This document shows, in pieces, positions 1 through 8,747 of a DNA stretch of 64,000 bases. The translations under genes and the position numbers were made by a program. This DNA comes from Paenibacillus apiarius. GTDB lineage: Bacteria > Bacillota > Bacilli > Paenibacillales > Paenibacillaceae. The stretch spans positions 5,518,001 through 5,582,000 of the forward strand of contig NZ_JAFFHZ010000001.1 in NCBI RefSeq assembly GCF_017052585.1, written 5' to 3'. A model generated the notes under the pieces. The model was not told the DNA's origin, ran no database searches, and saw nothing but the letters and a program-made list of their open reading frames with translations. How positions within the stretch are numbered: position 1 is the stretch's first letter; every line of letters starts with the position of its first letter.

Positions 1-593
1 CATTGGGTAATTAAGTATAACGATTGTTGGGACCCGGAAGTGACGAGAACGGAAGACGGAGTCGCCTGAATACCGCGGGAGCGCCTCAGGTGCAGTGCGG
101 CAATTTCACGCAACGGTCCGTAGCCGTACGGATCGCAATATCCCAAATAATCATCGAACGAATGATCGCGCAGAATTGCCCGGATTTCTTCCTGCGGCAG
201 CATATCTGCGCCCATTTCACCGCTGGCCACGTCGATAATCTCGTCGGAGCGCCGCAGTTCATCCCGTATCCGGCGTATGAACGGGGGACTCGGCGGCAGC
301 ATTCCTCCATCGATATACTCCCTCCAATTCGGCGTGCGCTTGGCGTTGATGTTCCACGAGTTCGAACGGACGCGCGTTCCGCTGCCCCGGACCCGCTCGA
401 TAAGGCCGGCTGCCCGCAATTCATCGTACGCTTGCACGACTGTGCTGCGGTTCACGTCCAATTGCTCAGCCAGCTTCCTCTCGGAAGGCAGCGTGCTGTC
501 CGGAGGCAGCTCGCCGTATGTGATTCGTTGTTCAATCCACTCCACGATTTGACGATAGAGCGGCACATCACTATGACGGTTCAGATTCCACAT
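1..593 (-). CDS. MocR/GntR-type transcription regulator (C-terminal part outside window)
   Basis: Reading leftward from an ATG at 593, the frame stays open to the window edge (about 197 residues seen). The first 75 residues form a GntR winged helix-turn-helix, with PLYRQIVEWIEQRI early on and the recognition segment LDVNRSTVVQAYDELRAAGL. This is followed by a linker and the start of an aminotransferase-like fold, seen in SSVLVTSGSQQSLYLITQ just before the edge, which is typical of MocR proteins (PdxR/GabR type). Such proteins bind PLP and sense an amine or vitamin B6 compound. The gene whose promoter it controls is not evident: the divergent neighbour is a TetR regulator. Family assignment is firm; the ligand is unknown. 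Confidence 0.85.
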   Translation of the reverse strand, partial: MWNLNRHSDVPLYRQIVEWIEQRITYGELPPDSTLPSERKLAEQLDVNRSTVVQAYDELRAAGLIERVRGSGTRVRSNSWNINAKRTPNWREYIDGGMLPPSPPFIRRIRDELRRSDEIIDVASGEMGADMLPQEEIRAILRDHSFDDYLGYCDPYGYGPLREIAALHLRRSRGIQATPSSVLVTSGSQQSLYLITQ

Positions 594-813
594 CCTAACA
601 CGCCCCGCTTCATGTCAGATTTGACAGTTATTATGTATGCATCACATTATAGCAAGCCGACATGGAAGATTATAGCTGCAAATCCATCATTTCTGTGACA
701 ACGATCACATTGAAAGAACCTCTAGCCAACTGCAACTAGGATTGCGAACGGATACACTTGCAAATTCATGTGGAATCGTTTATGGTATGGACAGTACCTT
801 GTGGTCAACTAAA

Positions 814-827
814 GAACCATATAGTTC
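814..827. promoter_or_regulatory. candidate operator of the following TetR gene
   Basis: The near-perfect palindrome GAACCATATAGTTC ends five bases before the TetR start codon. This is where autoregulatory TetR operators often lie. Assignment rests on symmetry and position only. Confidence 0.35.
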
Positions 828-832
828 TATGA

Positions 833-1783
833 ATGGTGGATGTCAAAGTGGAAGAAATATTATCAGAGAAGAAGAAGCATATATTACTATCGGCCATGAA
901 GCTGTTTGCAACGAAAGGGTACGTCCAGACTACGATGCAGGAGGTAGCCCAATTCTGCAAAATGTCAAAAGGAAGCGTATACCAGCATTACGCTTCGAAG
1001 GAAGAATTATTGTTCAGCATTTTCAAATATTACTTTAAGCTAATCAATGATCAAATACAACTCGTCATGCGGGAGCAAAGTCTGTCACCGCGGGAACGTT
1101 TGGCAAAACAAATCGAAGTGATATTCACCTTGTCGCAGCAATATCCGGAGTTCCTGACGATGCAGATGAGGGAGAACGCCAGCTTTTCCAATAAAGACAT
1201 CGAGCAGTTCATCGAGAAGGCTAGCGCGGAGCACCTTCAGATGATTACGGATGGCATCATTGACATTTACGGCGAATCATTTGCCCCTTACTCGCTTGAA
1301 ATGGCATTGCTGCTAAGCGGCATGATATCGACCTACAACAGCATCATGCTGATGGAGAAAGTATCTTTGTCGACCGATATGCTGAGCGGCTATATTGTGC
1401 GTATGGTGGACTACGCCGCTGAAGGTTTAATCCAAGAACGGCCTGAGCCGCTGCTTAACGAGGAGATGTGGCCACGCATGAAGCTGATCGCTTCCCGCGA
1501 GCACAGCAAGCCGGCTCATCCGCTTGTCCTCGTCAAGCAAATGCGGGAGCGCCTGGCACGTTTGGAACTGTCTGCCCACTCGATGCAGGACGCATTGGAC
1601 TCTATCTCCGTCTTGGAGAAGGAGTTGATGGAAGTGCAGCCGCGCAGAATCATCCTGCTCGGCATGATTGCCAATCTGCGGGCAATTGAAGAACTCGGGG
1701 AGGAACTGAACGGATTGACGAAAGCGCTGGCGCAATCCTTGGAGCATATCAACATTAATGCGATTTCAGGAGGAGAAGCATAA
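833..1783 (+). CDS. TetR family transcription regulator, long form (316 aa)
   Basis: Residues 14-60 carry the TetR helix-turn-helix, including FATKGYVQTTMQEVAQFCKM and SKGSVYQHYASKEELL. The protein is 316 residues, against about 200 for ordinary TetR proteins. The extra C-terminal 110 residues are rich in Leu, Glu and Arg (RERLARLELSAHSMQ, SVLEKELMEVQ) and look helical or coiled-coil. ATG 833 was chosen, but the ribosome binding site is weak and GTG 836 is possible. The stop codon overlaps the ATG of the next, truncated reading frame (TAATGA). The gene it once served may be that broken serine hydrolase or may be lost. The ligand is unknown. Confidence 0.85.
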   Translation: MVDVKVEEILSEKKKHILLSAMKLFATKGYVQTTMQEVAQFCKMSKGSVYQHYASKEELLFSIFKYYFKLINDQIQLVMREQSLSPRERLAKQIEVIFTLSQQYPEFLTMQMRENASFSNKDIEQFIEKASAEHLQMITDGIIDIYGESFAPYSLEMALLLSGMISTYNSIMLMEKVSLSTDMLSGYIVRMVDYAAEGLIQERPEPLLNEEMWPRMKLIASREHSKPAHPLVLVKQMRERLARLELSAHSMQDALDSISVLEKELMEVQPRRIILLGMIANLRAIEELGEELNGLTKALAQSLEHININAISGGEA

Positions 1784-1920
1784 TGAGGCAAGCACTGGAT
1801 TCTCACATACGGCAAGCGGTTGAACAAACGCAATTCAGTGGTTCCGTCCTCGTGCCGAAGGCGGGGGAGATGCTTGTTCGGCGAGGCGCAACAATGTGCG
1901 GCCATGCTAATCAATTGACC
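1783..1920 (+). pseudogene. N-terminal remnant of a serine hydrolase (beta-lactamase/PBP4* family)
   Basis: The ATG overlaps the stop codon of the upstream TetR gene, a normal translationally coupled start. About 46 residues then resemble the N-terminus of class C beta-lactamase-like serine hydrolases: HIRQAVEQTQFSGSVLV followed by GEMLVRRG. In intact family members this FSGSVLVAKDGEVLLRRGFG-type segment precedes the catalytic SxxK motif by about 30 residues. Here the frame runs straight into an intrinsic terminator and ends at 2022 without SxxK or any later motif. The rest of the gene has therefore been deleted. The family call rests on a short segment. Confidence 0.55.
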
Positions 1921-1921
1921 G

Positions 1922-1953
1922 AAAAAAAATCAGACGCGAGTCTGATTTTTTTT
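1922..1953 (+). terminator. Rho-independent terminator after the TetR unit
   Basis: The stem ATCAGAC/GTCTGAT has a GCGA loop, flanked by eight A on the left and eight T on the right, so it can work in both directions. Confidence 0.85.
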
Positions 1954-2140
1954 ATCCAGCCAAACATTTCTTATGGCGATAAAAACTACTACGGGGCCGC
2001 TCATCTTCAAAGAGCGTTATAGATTTAGGAAATGATTCGATGGCGGTATTAACCTTTCTGCAACCTATGAATATATGATTGCTCACCAATTGTGGAAGAA
2101 CAGCATACGTTGTACTATGATCTCTCACTCAGCTCATCTA

Positions 2141-2299
2141 TTAGCTGCGCCACGTACTTGCAGGATAAGATACACCTTCCACCTTGCGGGCAGTTAGCAT
2201 GATTTGCTGGGGAGGCTGCGGTGTTTGTCCATTCTTCACTACTTCCACAGTTCTCGTGCCACTTGCATTCAGCTTATTCATTGAATTGCAAAAACACAT
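2141..2299 (-). CDS. small hypothetical protein, 52 aa
   Basis: A 52-codon frame starts at ATG 2299, preceded by a strong ribosome binding site (GGAGGTGA, six bases before the start). The product begins MCFCNSMNKLNASG and contains VEVVKNGQTPQPPQQIML, then ends SYPASTWRS. It has two cysteines in a CFC arrangement, no membrane segment, and a basic, Pro/Gln-containing middle. It lies alone, convergent with the TetR unit and divergent from the DUF1360 gene. I do not recognise the family. The ribosome binding site and the non-random composition make it a credible gene. Confidence 0.55.
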   Translation of the reverse strand: MCFCNSMNKLNASGTRTVEVVKNGQTPQPPQQIMLTARKVEGVSYPASTWRS

Positions 2300-2447
2300 C
2301 TGCGGTCACCTCCATTTCCATGTCTTAGTCTATCATATGCCGTACGCTGCTAGAATGATTGGACATGCCGGCCTAATAGAGGTTGTTCCCGGTGCTGAAG
2401 AGACTTTCATAACTCGCGCCAGTAGTGCAGATGAGGAGGTGTGTAAA

Positions 2448-2801
2448 ATGTTCGAGTTGACATGGATTCAGTTGTTCATTCTGGCCCTTGCCACGTTCAG
2501 GCTGACACATTTGATCGTCTACGACGATATTACGTGGCCGCTGCGGTCACCGTTTCTCGCCATATCTTATGCAACCCGGGAAGATGGCACCGTAATCCGC
2601 GAAATCGAAATTAAAGGCAGCGGCATTCGGAGGTGGATTGGGATGCTGCTTAGCTGTCATTGGTGCACGGGCATATGGTGCGCCATGCTCGTTACAGCAC
2701 TTTACTGTTATGTGCCAGCTGGGTTCCCACTGTTGCTTATGTTGGCTGTGGCTGGGATTGCTGCATTGATAGAGCAATATTTGCTCCAAAGATTAGGGTG
2801 A
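2448..2801 (+). CDS. DUF1360 (YjcA-like) sporulation-associated membrane protein
   Basis: ATG 2448 follows a good ribosome binding site (GAGGAGG); the frame extends further upstream but lacks a sensible start there. The 117-residue product starts MFELTWIQLFILALATFRLT, a first membrane helix, and has the family signature LLSCHWCTGIWCAML around residue 66, with the paired CHWC and WC cysteines. Two further hydrophobic helices follow. DUF1360 proteins such as B. subtilis YjcA are made in the forespore or mother cell during sporulation and have no known biochemical activity. The length is normal. A hairpin terminator follows directly. Confidence 0.85.
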   Translation: MFELTWIQLFILALATFRLTHLIVYDDITWPLRSPFLAISYATREDGTVIREIEIKGSGIRRWIGMLLSCHWCTGIWCAMLVTALYCYVPAGFPLLLMLAVAGIAALIEQYLLQRLG

Positions 2802-2831
2802 GCAAGTGGAAAAAGCGAATGCCTGTCATGG

Positions 2832-2860
2832 ACAGCCGGTCGAAGATAGACCGGCTGTTT
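2832..2860 (+). terminator. probable terminator after the DUF1360 gene
   Basis: A ten-base stem ACAGCCGGTC/GACCGGCTGT encloses GAAGATA and is followed by only a short T run. Confidence 0.55.
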
Positions 2861-3079
2861 GGCGCGCTCTCAGCTTAGGAGACAAACGCCTTTATGAACA
2901 TTTCCAGCGTCAGATCCTCTGCATCGAGCGGATTGCCCCATTTTTATGTAACTTTTGTTGCTTAACGGCGTTATATTTATAGTAGATGGCATATTATGGT
3001 CATCATACTTCAAATCAATCCTTTTCCAGAAGACAGAAGAGGGATTCGGCATTATCGAATTGGAAGGAGGTTGTTCACA

Positions 3080-6000
3080 ATGGAACCGATTGCGATCGTC
3101 CGTTACCAGCCCCAATATGCAGCAGCCGTAGCCGATATGTGGAATACGAGCAAGGATAGTTGGGGTGGAGGAAATTCGATTCGTACGGCGGAGCAAGTAC
3201 GGGTGGAGGAGGAAAACTCTGATTCGCTGATAGTATACTTGGCCATGGAACAGGAGATAGTGGTTGGATACTGCAGCTTGCTCGAATACCGGGAAGATAC
3301 GGGAGCGCTATACGTAGGACTGCTCAACGTCCGCCCGGATTATCACGGCAAGAAAGCAGGAAAAATGCTTGTCCGCGAAGCGTTGGATGAGACCGTGCGG
3401 CTCGGCTGGCCTCGGCTGGACCTATACACCTGGGAAGGCAACACGAAAGCTGTGCCGCTATACAAGAAATGCGGATTTTTCTGGGAAGATCGGGAGGATA
3501 CGACTCATCTGATGAACTTCATCCCGGCTGTGCTGCAGATGGAAGCGCTTGCGAACTACTGGGCAGAGATCGATTGGTATGCGGACTCGACGAGGGCAAT
3601 CGCCGTGGAGCCGGACGGAAGGAAAGAGAACGGATTCGACTATTACGCTTACACCTGGGAAAAGGGCGAGTCTTCTCTGCGGGTGGAATTCGAGCGGCGC
3701 GGCAGAGGCATGCGTCTGATCGAAACGGACGATTATGTTGTAAGCGCAACGGTGGAGCAAGCAGAGCCTGTATTTGGCAAGTCTTATAAGATCGGATATC
3801 ACATCGTGAACAAGTCCGGTAAACCGCTCAAGCTGGAGCTTCAAGGCGAAAATGATCGCAATATTACATTCGAGTGGAAGCGGCAGCTGGATGTGCAAGA
3901 AGAAGCAACTCTCGATGCGAGCTTCTTCGTAGGTCCTGTAAATGAAGAGCAAAGTGAATGGCGGACATGTCCGCGGGTATGTACGCGAATATGGATTAAC
4001 GGTGCTGAGGCGTTGTTCCAGATCGGCGTCGTGCCGAAGTTTCCGGCCAATCTGAGCTTGAAGATGGCTGACCGGGATACATACCCGAATCGGGGCGGAA
4101 GCTTCTGCTTGGACATCGAGAACAACTTTGCCGAGCCGGCGGAATTCTGCTTCGAGCTCCCGGAGAGTCCATACCTGGACTTCGGTCGGCGAGCTTTCAG
4201 CGTCAAGCTGCAGGCAAAAGAAAGAACCTCGATAGCCGTTCCTTATCGCGCGCTTGCGCCAAGTTATTACACCGCAGCGCTGCAAGTCGAGGCACGTCAA
4301 GAATGTGGAAGTGTCGTTACGTTCTCGAAATTGATAGGTGCGGGATTCCGGGAATTGGGAGCAGCGTTTGCAGGGGAAAATGAGGAGCAGTGGCAGCTGT
4401 TCCACGGCAAATTTACGTTGACATTCGGAAAAGAACGCAATGAACTATCACTTTCTTGTCCCGGCATGAAAGAGTTCTCGCACACACTGCCATATCCGAA
4501 GCTGGGCAAGCCGTACTCCAGTGAATTGTCGAAGGCGAAGCCGGAACGGGTCGAATGGTTCGAGGAGCGGGGTGCCATCGGTCTGTCAGTGCGATACCGC
4601 TCGACTTCGTTTCCTCAGACCGCGCTGATCTCGCATACGGCTCTGTACGGAGACGGAACGGTCAAGCATTGGTATGAAGCAGAGAATGTGTCTGGGACGC
4701 AGCTGACGGCCGATCTGTGGTTGTCTCAGCCAATCCCATATGATTTGTATGGCGCCATACTGCCGTATGAAGGACGATTCATTGAAATCAATGATTCAGC
4801 CGGCAGCGAATATGACCATTGGGAAAGCGGGAAAGTGACCGAACCGTGGATATTTTCTCCGAACGGCCCGCTACCGCGTGGCATATGCTGGCCGAAGTCC
4901 TGCCAGTTATACAGGGACGGCTGGCGATTCAGTCTGGAATTCAATGTCGGGCTGCTGGACGCTCATGAGAAGTGGACGATGGAGCCGATATATTTGACTT
5001 TAGGCGGAGTTACTGATTGGAAAGCGTTCCGCGCTTTTGCATTGGAGGACGAGCTACGTGACGATCTGCATCTGACGAGTCACACGGAGCTAGTCGCCAA
5101 TGGGCATAATCCCTTCGTTCGCTCAGATATGAATGTGAATTTACAGCAGCGCAAATTCGACTTCTATGATGGGACGATCACGGCCAAGCTGCGCCATGAG
5201 GCGGAATTTGCGGTGGTCCAATCGTTCAAGTTCGAACAGGAAGCGGGAACAGCGAGCTTTGCGCTTCCGGCACCACAACGGCCGCTCGATGTCGTCGAGA
5301 TCCACGCTCGTCTTAGCACGCATGACGTGAAGGAAAGCGCTGTCGTATTTACGCAAACGGATGCCGATATCTCGCTTTATAACGAGAAGGAGAAGGGATA
5401 TCAGACATACGTGGCTGACAACGGTCTGATTCGGATGAAGGTAGCGCCCGATTTCTATCCTGCTCTCTATTCGATGCAATACGAAGGAAGAGAGTGGTTG
5501 TCGAGCGGATTTCCGGAGCGCGGACCTAAATCGTGGTGGAATCCATATATCGGCGGTACTGCAAGTGAGATTGAAGGTTTGAGCGCATTATCCGTCTTGA
5601 AGGAAGCATGTACGGTTGAATTTACGGAACGACGGGATCAACATGGGAATGTGTGGCAGGGCTTGAAGGTAAGTGTTGACATCCAGAAGCATGACAAGCT
5701 CAAAGGGCTGAAGGTCAGCCAGTATTATTTGCTGCTTCCGGGCGTTCCGGTTGTGTGTCATACGGTTGAAATCGATCAGCGAACCGGCACCTGCTTCGAA
5801 TCGAAGGGGTGGTCAACTGAGATATTCGTTCAACCCGACGAACGAATGGATGAGGGCTGGATTCGCACCAACCCTTCTCAAGGCGCTTCGCAACTGTACC
5901 GCTTAGGGAAGGGACACATGTCCATTCGGGAGGCGAACGATTGCGCTTTTGGTTCGGAGCAACGCAAGGAGATGCTCCAGATTGTGAATTCGACGTCAAG

Positions 6001-6175
6001 TGCTCATACGAATATTTATTTCAACAACGATATTTGCGAAACATCGGTATACCGGAAGTTGAACATGGAAAATACAAGCGTGCAGAATATTGCGCCGATA
6101 TGGTTCCTGTTTACTGATGACTTGATTGAATCGGCAGCATTGGCTGCGTTGAAACAGATCCGATTTCTGGAATAG
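3080..6175 (+). CDS. very large GNAT acetyltransferase fusion protein (1031 aa)
   Basis: ATG 3080 follows GGAAGGAGG; the frame extends upstream without a better start. Residues 1-150 are a GNAT domain: a beta-strand opening (IAIVRYQPQYAAAVADMW), acetyl-CoA-binding motif A near residue 90 (NVRPDYHGKKAGKMLVREAL) and motif B (YKKCGFFWEDRED). The remaining 880 residues look beta-rich, with no signal peptide or membrane segment. The 200-430 region reads like Ig-like/CARDB sandwiches (YHIVNKSGKPLKLEL, FCLDIENNFAEPAEFCFELP). The last 300 residues (NGLIRMKVAPDFYPAL, WWNPYIGG, YYLLLPGVPVVCHTVEID) resemble a galactose-mutarotase-like sandwich. A cytoplasmic enzyme on a sugar-containing substrate is only an inference. 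It is 18 bases upstream of an amidohydrolase gene and surely cotranscribed with it. Confidence 0.75.
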   Translation: MEPIAIVRYQPQYAAAVADMWNTSKDSWGGGNSIRTAEQVRVEEENSDSLIVYLAMEQEIVVGYCSLLEYREDTGALYVGLLNVRPDYHGKKAGKMLVREALDETVRLGWPRLDLYTWEGNTKAVPLYKKCGFFWEDREDTTHLMNFIPAVLQMEALANYWAEIDWYADSTRAIAVEPDGRKENGFDYYAYTWEKGESSLRVEFERRGRGMRLIETDDYVVSATVEQAEPVFGKSYKIGYHIVNKSGKPLKLELQGENDRNITFEWKRQLDVQEEATLDASFFVGPVNEEQSEWRTCPRVCTRIWINGAEALFQIGVVPKFPANLSLKMADRDTYPNRGGSFCLDIENNFAEPAEFCFELPESPYLDFGRRAFSVKLQAKERTSIAVPYRALAPSYYTAALQVEARQECGSVVTFSKLIGAGFRELGAAFAGENEEQWQLFHGKFTLTFGKERNELSLSCPGMKEFSHTLPYPKLGKPYSSELSKAKPERVEWFEERGAIGLSVRYRSTSFPQTALISHTALYGDGTVKHWYEAENVSGTQLTADLWLSQPIPYDLYGAILPYEGRFIEINDSAGSEYDHWESGKVTEPWIFSPNGPLPRGICWPKSCQLYRDGWRFSLEFNVGLLDAHEKWTMEPIYLTLGGVTDWKAFRAFALEDELRDDLHLTSHTELVANGHNPFVRSDMNVNLQQRKFDFYDGTITAKLRHEAEFAVVQSFKFEQEAGTASFALPAPQRPLDVVEIHARLSTHDVKESAVVFTQTDADISLYNEKEKGYQTYVADNGLIRMKVAPDFYPALYSMQYEGREWLSSGFPERGPKSWWNPYIGGTASEIEGLSALSVLKEACTVEFTERRDQHGNVWQGLKVSVDIQKHDKLKGLKVSQYYLLLPGVPVVCHTVEIDQRTGTCFESKGWSTEIFVQPDERMDEGWIRTNPSQGASQLYRLGKGHMSIREANDCAFGSEQRKEMLQIVNSTSSAHTNIYFNNDICETSVYRKLNMENTSVQNIAPIWFLFTDDLIESAALAALKQIRFLE

Positions 6176-6193
6176 AGAGGATGGCTGCTGCTC

Positions 6194-7051
6194 ATGAAAA
6201 TCATTGATGCCCATATGCATCTGTCTCATATCGCAGAATTCAAGGCAACCGCAGCGGAAAAATCGTTCGTCGATTACAGTGCGGAAGGCATCTTGCACGA
6301 ATATGCGGATAACAACGTCGTGCTCGGTATCGGAATGGGACTGACAGAGACGAAGCAAGGCGCTTTCCCTGATGATGAGGCTGTCACTCCGATGGGCTTG
6401 GATCTTGCAGAACACCTTCCTCCCCAAATTGTGTATTGCTTAGGCATCAACCCGCACAAGCTGGATGGGCAGGCACTGGCAGAGTTGGAACAGGAATTGC
6501 AGAAACCAGAAGCGGTCGGTCTGAAAATCTACCTTGGTTATTATCCATTCTATGCTTACGAGCCAGTCTACGGTCCGATCTATGAATTGGCCGCGGCCTA
6601 TAAGGTGCCGGTCGTATTTCATACCGGAGATACCTATTCGGAACGCGGTCTGCTGAAATATTCGCATCCACTGACAATTGACGAAGTCGCGGTTACGCAC
6701 CGGAGTGTCAATTTCATGATGGCGCATTTCGGCGATCCGTGGGTGCTGGACGGAGCCGAGGTCGTCTATAAGAACCGGAACGTATTCGCCGATCTGTCGG
6801 GCCTCATCGTTGGGGATGGCGCACAATGCGCGCGTTTGAAAGATTCGCCACTTTTCTTCGCCCATTTGCGGCATGCCATTACGTATTGCGATCATTACGA
6901 CAAGCTGCTGTTTGGAACCGATTGGCCGCTCGCTCCTGTGGAGCCGTACATTCAATTTGTGAAAGAGCTCATTCCTGAGGCGTATCACGAAGATGTGTTC
7001 TATAATACGGCGTTGCGCGTATTTCCGAAGATTAAGCCGTTTGTGGGATAG
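6194..7051 (+). CDS. amidohydrolase family (amidohydrolase_2) TIM-barrel hydrolase
   Basis: The 285-residue product opens MKIIDAHMHLSHIAEF; the HxH pair is the first metal-binding motif of amidohydrolases. Later elements fit the family: KIYLGYYPFYAYEP, VVFHTGDTYSERG (third metal His), MMAHFGDPWVLDGAEV, and LLFGTDWPLAPVEPY with the conserved catalytic Asp. These are the landmarks of ACMSD/TIM-barrel-type hydrolases and decarboxylases of cyclic or amide substrates. The substrate cannot be read from the sequence. It lies 18 bases after the GNAT fusion gene and has its own ribosome binding site (GAGAGGATGGCTGCTGCTC region), so the two form an operon. The length is normal. Confidence 0.8.
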   Translation: MKIIDAHMHLSHIAEFKATAAEKSFVDYSAEGILHEYADNNVVLGIGMGLTETKQGAFPDDEAVTPMGLDLAEHLPPQIVYCLGINPHKLDGQALAELEQELQKPEAVGLKIYLGYYPFYAYEPVYGPIYELAAAYKVPVVFHTGDTYSERGLLKYSHPLTIDEVAVTHRSVNFMMAHFGDPWVLDGAEVVYKNRNVFADLSGLIVGDGAQCARLKDSPLFFAHLRHAITYCDHYDKLLFGTDWPLAPVEPYIQFVKELIPEAYHEDVFYNTALRVFPKIKPFVG

Positions 7052-7245
7052 GGCAAGGAGGACGGAATAACTCAATTGTGCAAGAAGTTTTATTCAGCTA
7101 AGCAACAATTATCCTTTATTTGGCAGTAGGGTTTCGCTCGAAATTGTGCTATCATATGAAATTGTCTTCACAAAGAACACTTGTGTTTCCTGAGTGAGGA
7201 CAAAAGGTCTGTTTTGTTCGCTTTGACTGGAGGGGGATTTATTGT

Positions 7246-8427
7246 ATGAAACGATTGGGGCTATTTCCACGGATCATCATCGCCATGGTGTTCGGGATCG
7301 GGGTTGGTCTCGTGGCGCCGGACTGGGTGGTGCGGATATTTGCTACCTTTAATACTATATTTAATCAATTTCTTAGTTTCATGATTCCATTAATCATTTT
7401 AGGTTTCATCATTCCAGGAATCGGGGAACTGGGGCGCGGGGCAGGGAAGTTGTTGGGACTGACCGCCGGAATCGTATATGTGTCGACGGTGCTATCCGGT
7501 CTGCTTGCGTATGCGGCGGCCGCATTTGCCTATCCGTCTTTGTTGTCCGGCGCTTCGGCCGTGCAGACAGGCAATCCGGAAGAGATGCTGCTGAAAGGTT
7601 ATTTCCACATCGACATGCCGCCCGTGTTCGGCGTCATGACCGCCTTGCTGTTGTCTTTCGTCATCGGGATCGGTATTACCGCAACGGAGTCGAAGTCACT
7701 TCTGGGACTGACGCAGGAGTTCAAGGACATCATCGGCAAAGTGATATCGAGCATCATCATACCGTTTCTGCCGATTCATATCGCCGGTATTTTCATGAAC
7801 ATGACACAAGCGGGGCAAGTGGCGCTCATCTTGCAAGTGTTCTTGAAAGTATTCGTAATGATTTTGCTGCTGCATGTGGTCATTTTGCTGTGCCAATACG
7901 GCATTGCCGGCGCTTTGAACAAGCGCAATCCGATTGCGATGCTGAAGACGATGATTCCGGCTTACTTCACGGCTCTCGGCACTCAATCATCTGCCGCGAC
8001 AATACCGGTCACCTTGAAGCAGACGAGGAAACTGGGGACGGACGAGGAAGTCGCCAACTTCGTCGTGCCGCTCTGCGCCACCATTCATATTACGGGATCG
8101 ACGATTACGATTACGTCAGTGACATCCGCAATATTATTTATTCACGGTCAACCGCTGACAATTGCAATGATGCTGCCATTCATTCTTATGCTGGGCATTA
8201 CGATGATTGCCGCTCCGAGCGTTCCCGGAGGCGGGGTCATGGCCGCCCTGGGCTTGTTCCAATCGATGCTCGGCTTCGATGAAGCGATGATAAGCCTTGC
8301 AATCGCATTGTACATCGCTCAGGACAGCTTTGGCACGGCAACGAACGTGACCGGAGACGGGGCGATTGCACAGATTATTCATTTTTTCAAGAAAAAACAG
8401 ATGCGGGCAAACCGCACGGCGGGTTAA
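7246..8427 (+). CDS. dicarboxylate/amino acid:cation symporter (DAACS family, GltP/SstT-like)
   Basis: This is a 393-residue membrane protein with about eight hydrophobic segments. The family motifs are present: a serine-rich stretch GTQSSAATIPVT near residue 247, VPGGGVMAALG near residue 328, and the substrate/sodium site DSFGTATNVTGDG near residue 366. The members take up glutamate, aspartate or C4-dicarboxylates with Na+ or H+. The start is supported by CTGGAGGGGG ten bases upstream. It is transcribed alone, with its own 190-base promoter region and a strong terminator. It is slightly short compared with GltP (about 415-430). The exact substrate is uncertain. Confidence 0.88.
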   Translation: MKRLGLFPRIIIAMVFGIGVGLVAPDWVVRIFATFNTIFNQFLSFMIPLIILGFIIPGIGELGRGAGKLLGLTAGIVYVSTVLSGLLAYAAAAFAYPSLLSGASAVQTGNPEEMLLKGYFHIDMPPVFGVMTALLLSFVIGIGITATESKSLLGLTQEFKDIIGKVISSIIIPFLPIHIAGIFMNMTQAGQVALILQVFLKVFVMILLLHVVILLCQYGIAGALNKRNPIAMLKTMIPAYFTALGTQSSAATIPVTLKQTRKLGTDEEVANFVVPLCATIHITGSTITITSVTSAILFIHGQPLTIAMMLPFILMLGITMIAAPSVPGGGVMAALGLFQSMLGFDEAMISLAIALYIAQDSFGTATNVTGDGAIAQIIHFFKKKQMRANRTAG

Positions 8428-8437
8428 GAATATACCT

Positions 8438-8482
8438 AAAGGGCATGCTGTCGTCTTCCTGACTCAGCATGCCCTTTCTATT
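8438..8482 (+). terminator. terminator after the symporter gene
   Basis: A 13-base perfect stem AAAGGGCATGCTG/CAGCATGCCCTTT is followed by TCTATTT. Confidence 0.85.
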
Positions 8483-8507
8483 TGGCCCGAAACAAAAACC
8501 GGTGCTT

Positions 8508-8712
8508 AGGCCACGCACGCTCCAACTGCAATTGTACATCTGCTTGGACCTATCACTCGCCATTTATTGTGCTGGACTGTAAAAGTACAGCACCTTTTCT
8601 TACAATCTGACAAATAATGGTATAACCTTCGATTTAAACTGTACTTTTGCAGTTCAACGGCCGAAAGAGCCGGGTTTTCGTAAAAATCACTGCACAATTG
8701 CAGTTCAGCCAA
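8508..8712 (-). repeat. dispersed ~200-bp intergenic repeat, copy 1
   Basis: Read on the minus strand, this stretch aligns from end to end with 28528-28727 on the plus strand. Shared blocks include TTTTTACGAAAACCCGGCT, the ends AATTGTGCAGT and ATTGCAGTTGGAGCGT, and repeated small palindromes of the form ACTGCA...TGCAGT. Both copies translate to a short related peptide (FYENPALSAVELQ here, FYENPAFSAPEMQ there), but the frame is not kept through the element. It is best read as a non-autonomous repeat, not a gene. It fills most of the gap between the symporter terminator and the methyltransferase remnant. Confidence 0.75.
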
Positions 8713-8747
8713 CGATCAAGCCGTTATTTTTAGGTTGAGCTGCTGCA

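Noticed and set aside
3458-4405. 315-codon open frame on the minus strand
   Set aside because: It is antisense to the GNAT fusion gene, has no ribosome binding site and its composition mirrors the coding strand.
8506-8712. 68-codon minus-strand frame inside repeat copy 1
   Set aside because: The frame is not preserved in the second copy (28528-28727), so it is a by-product of the repeat.
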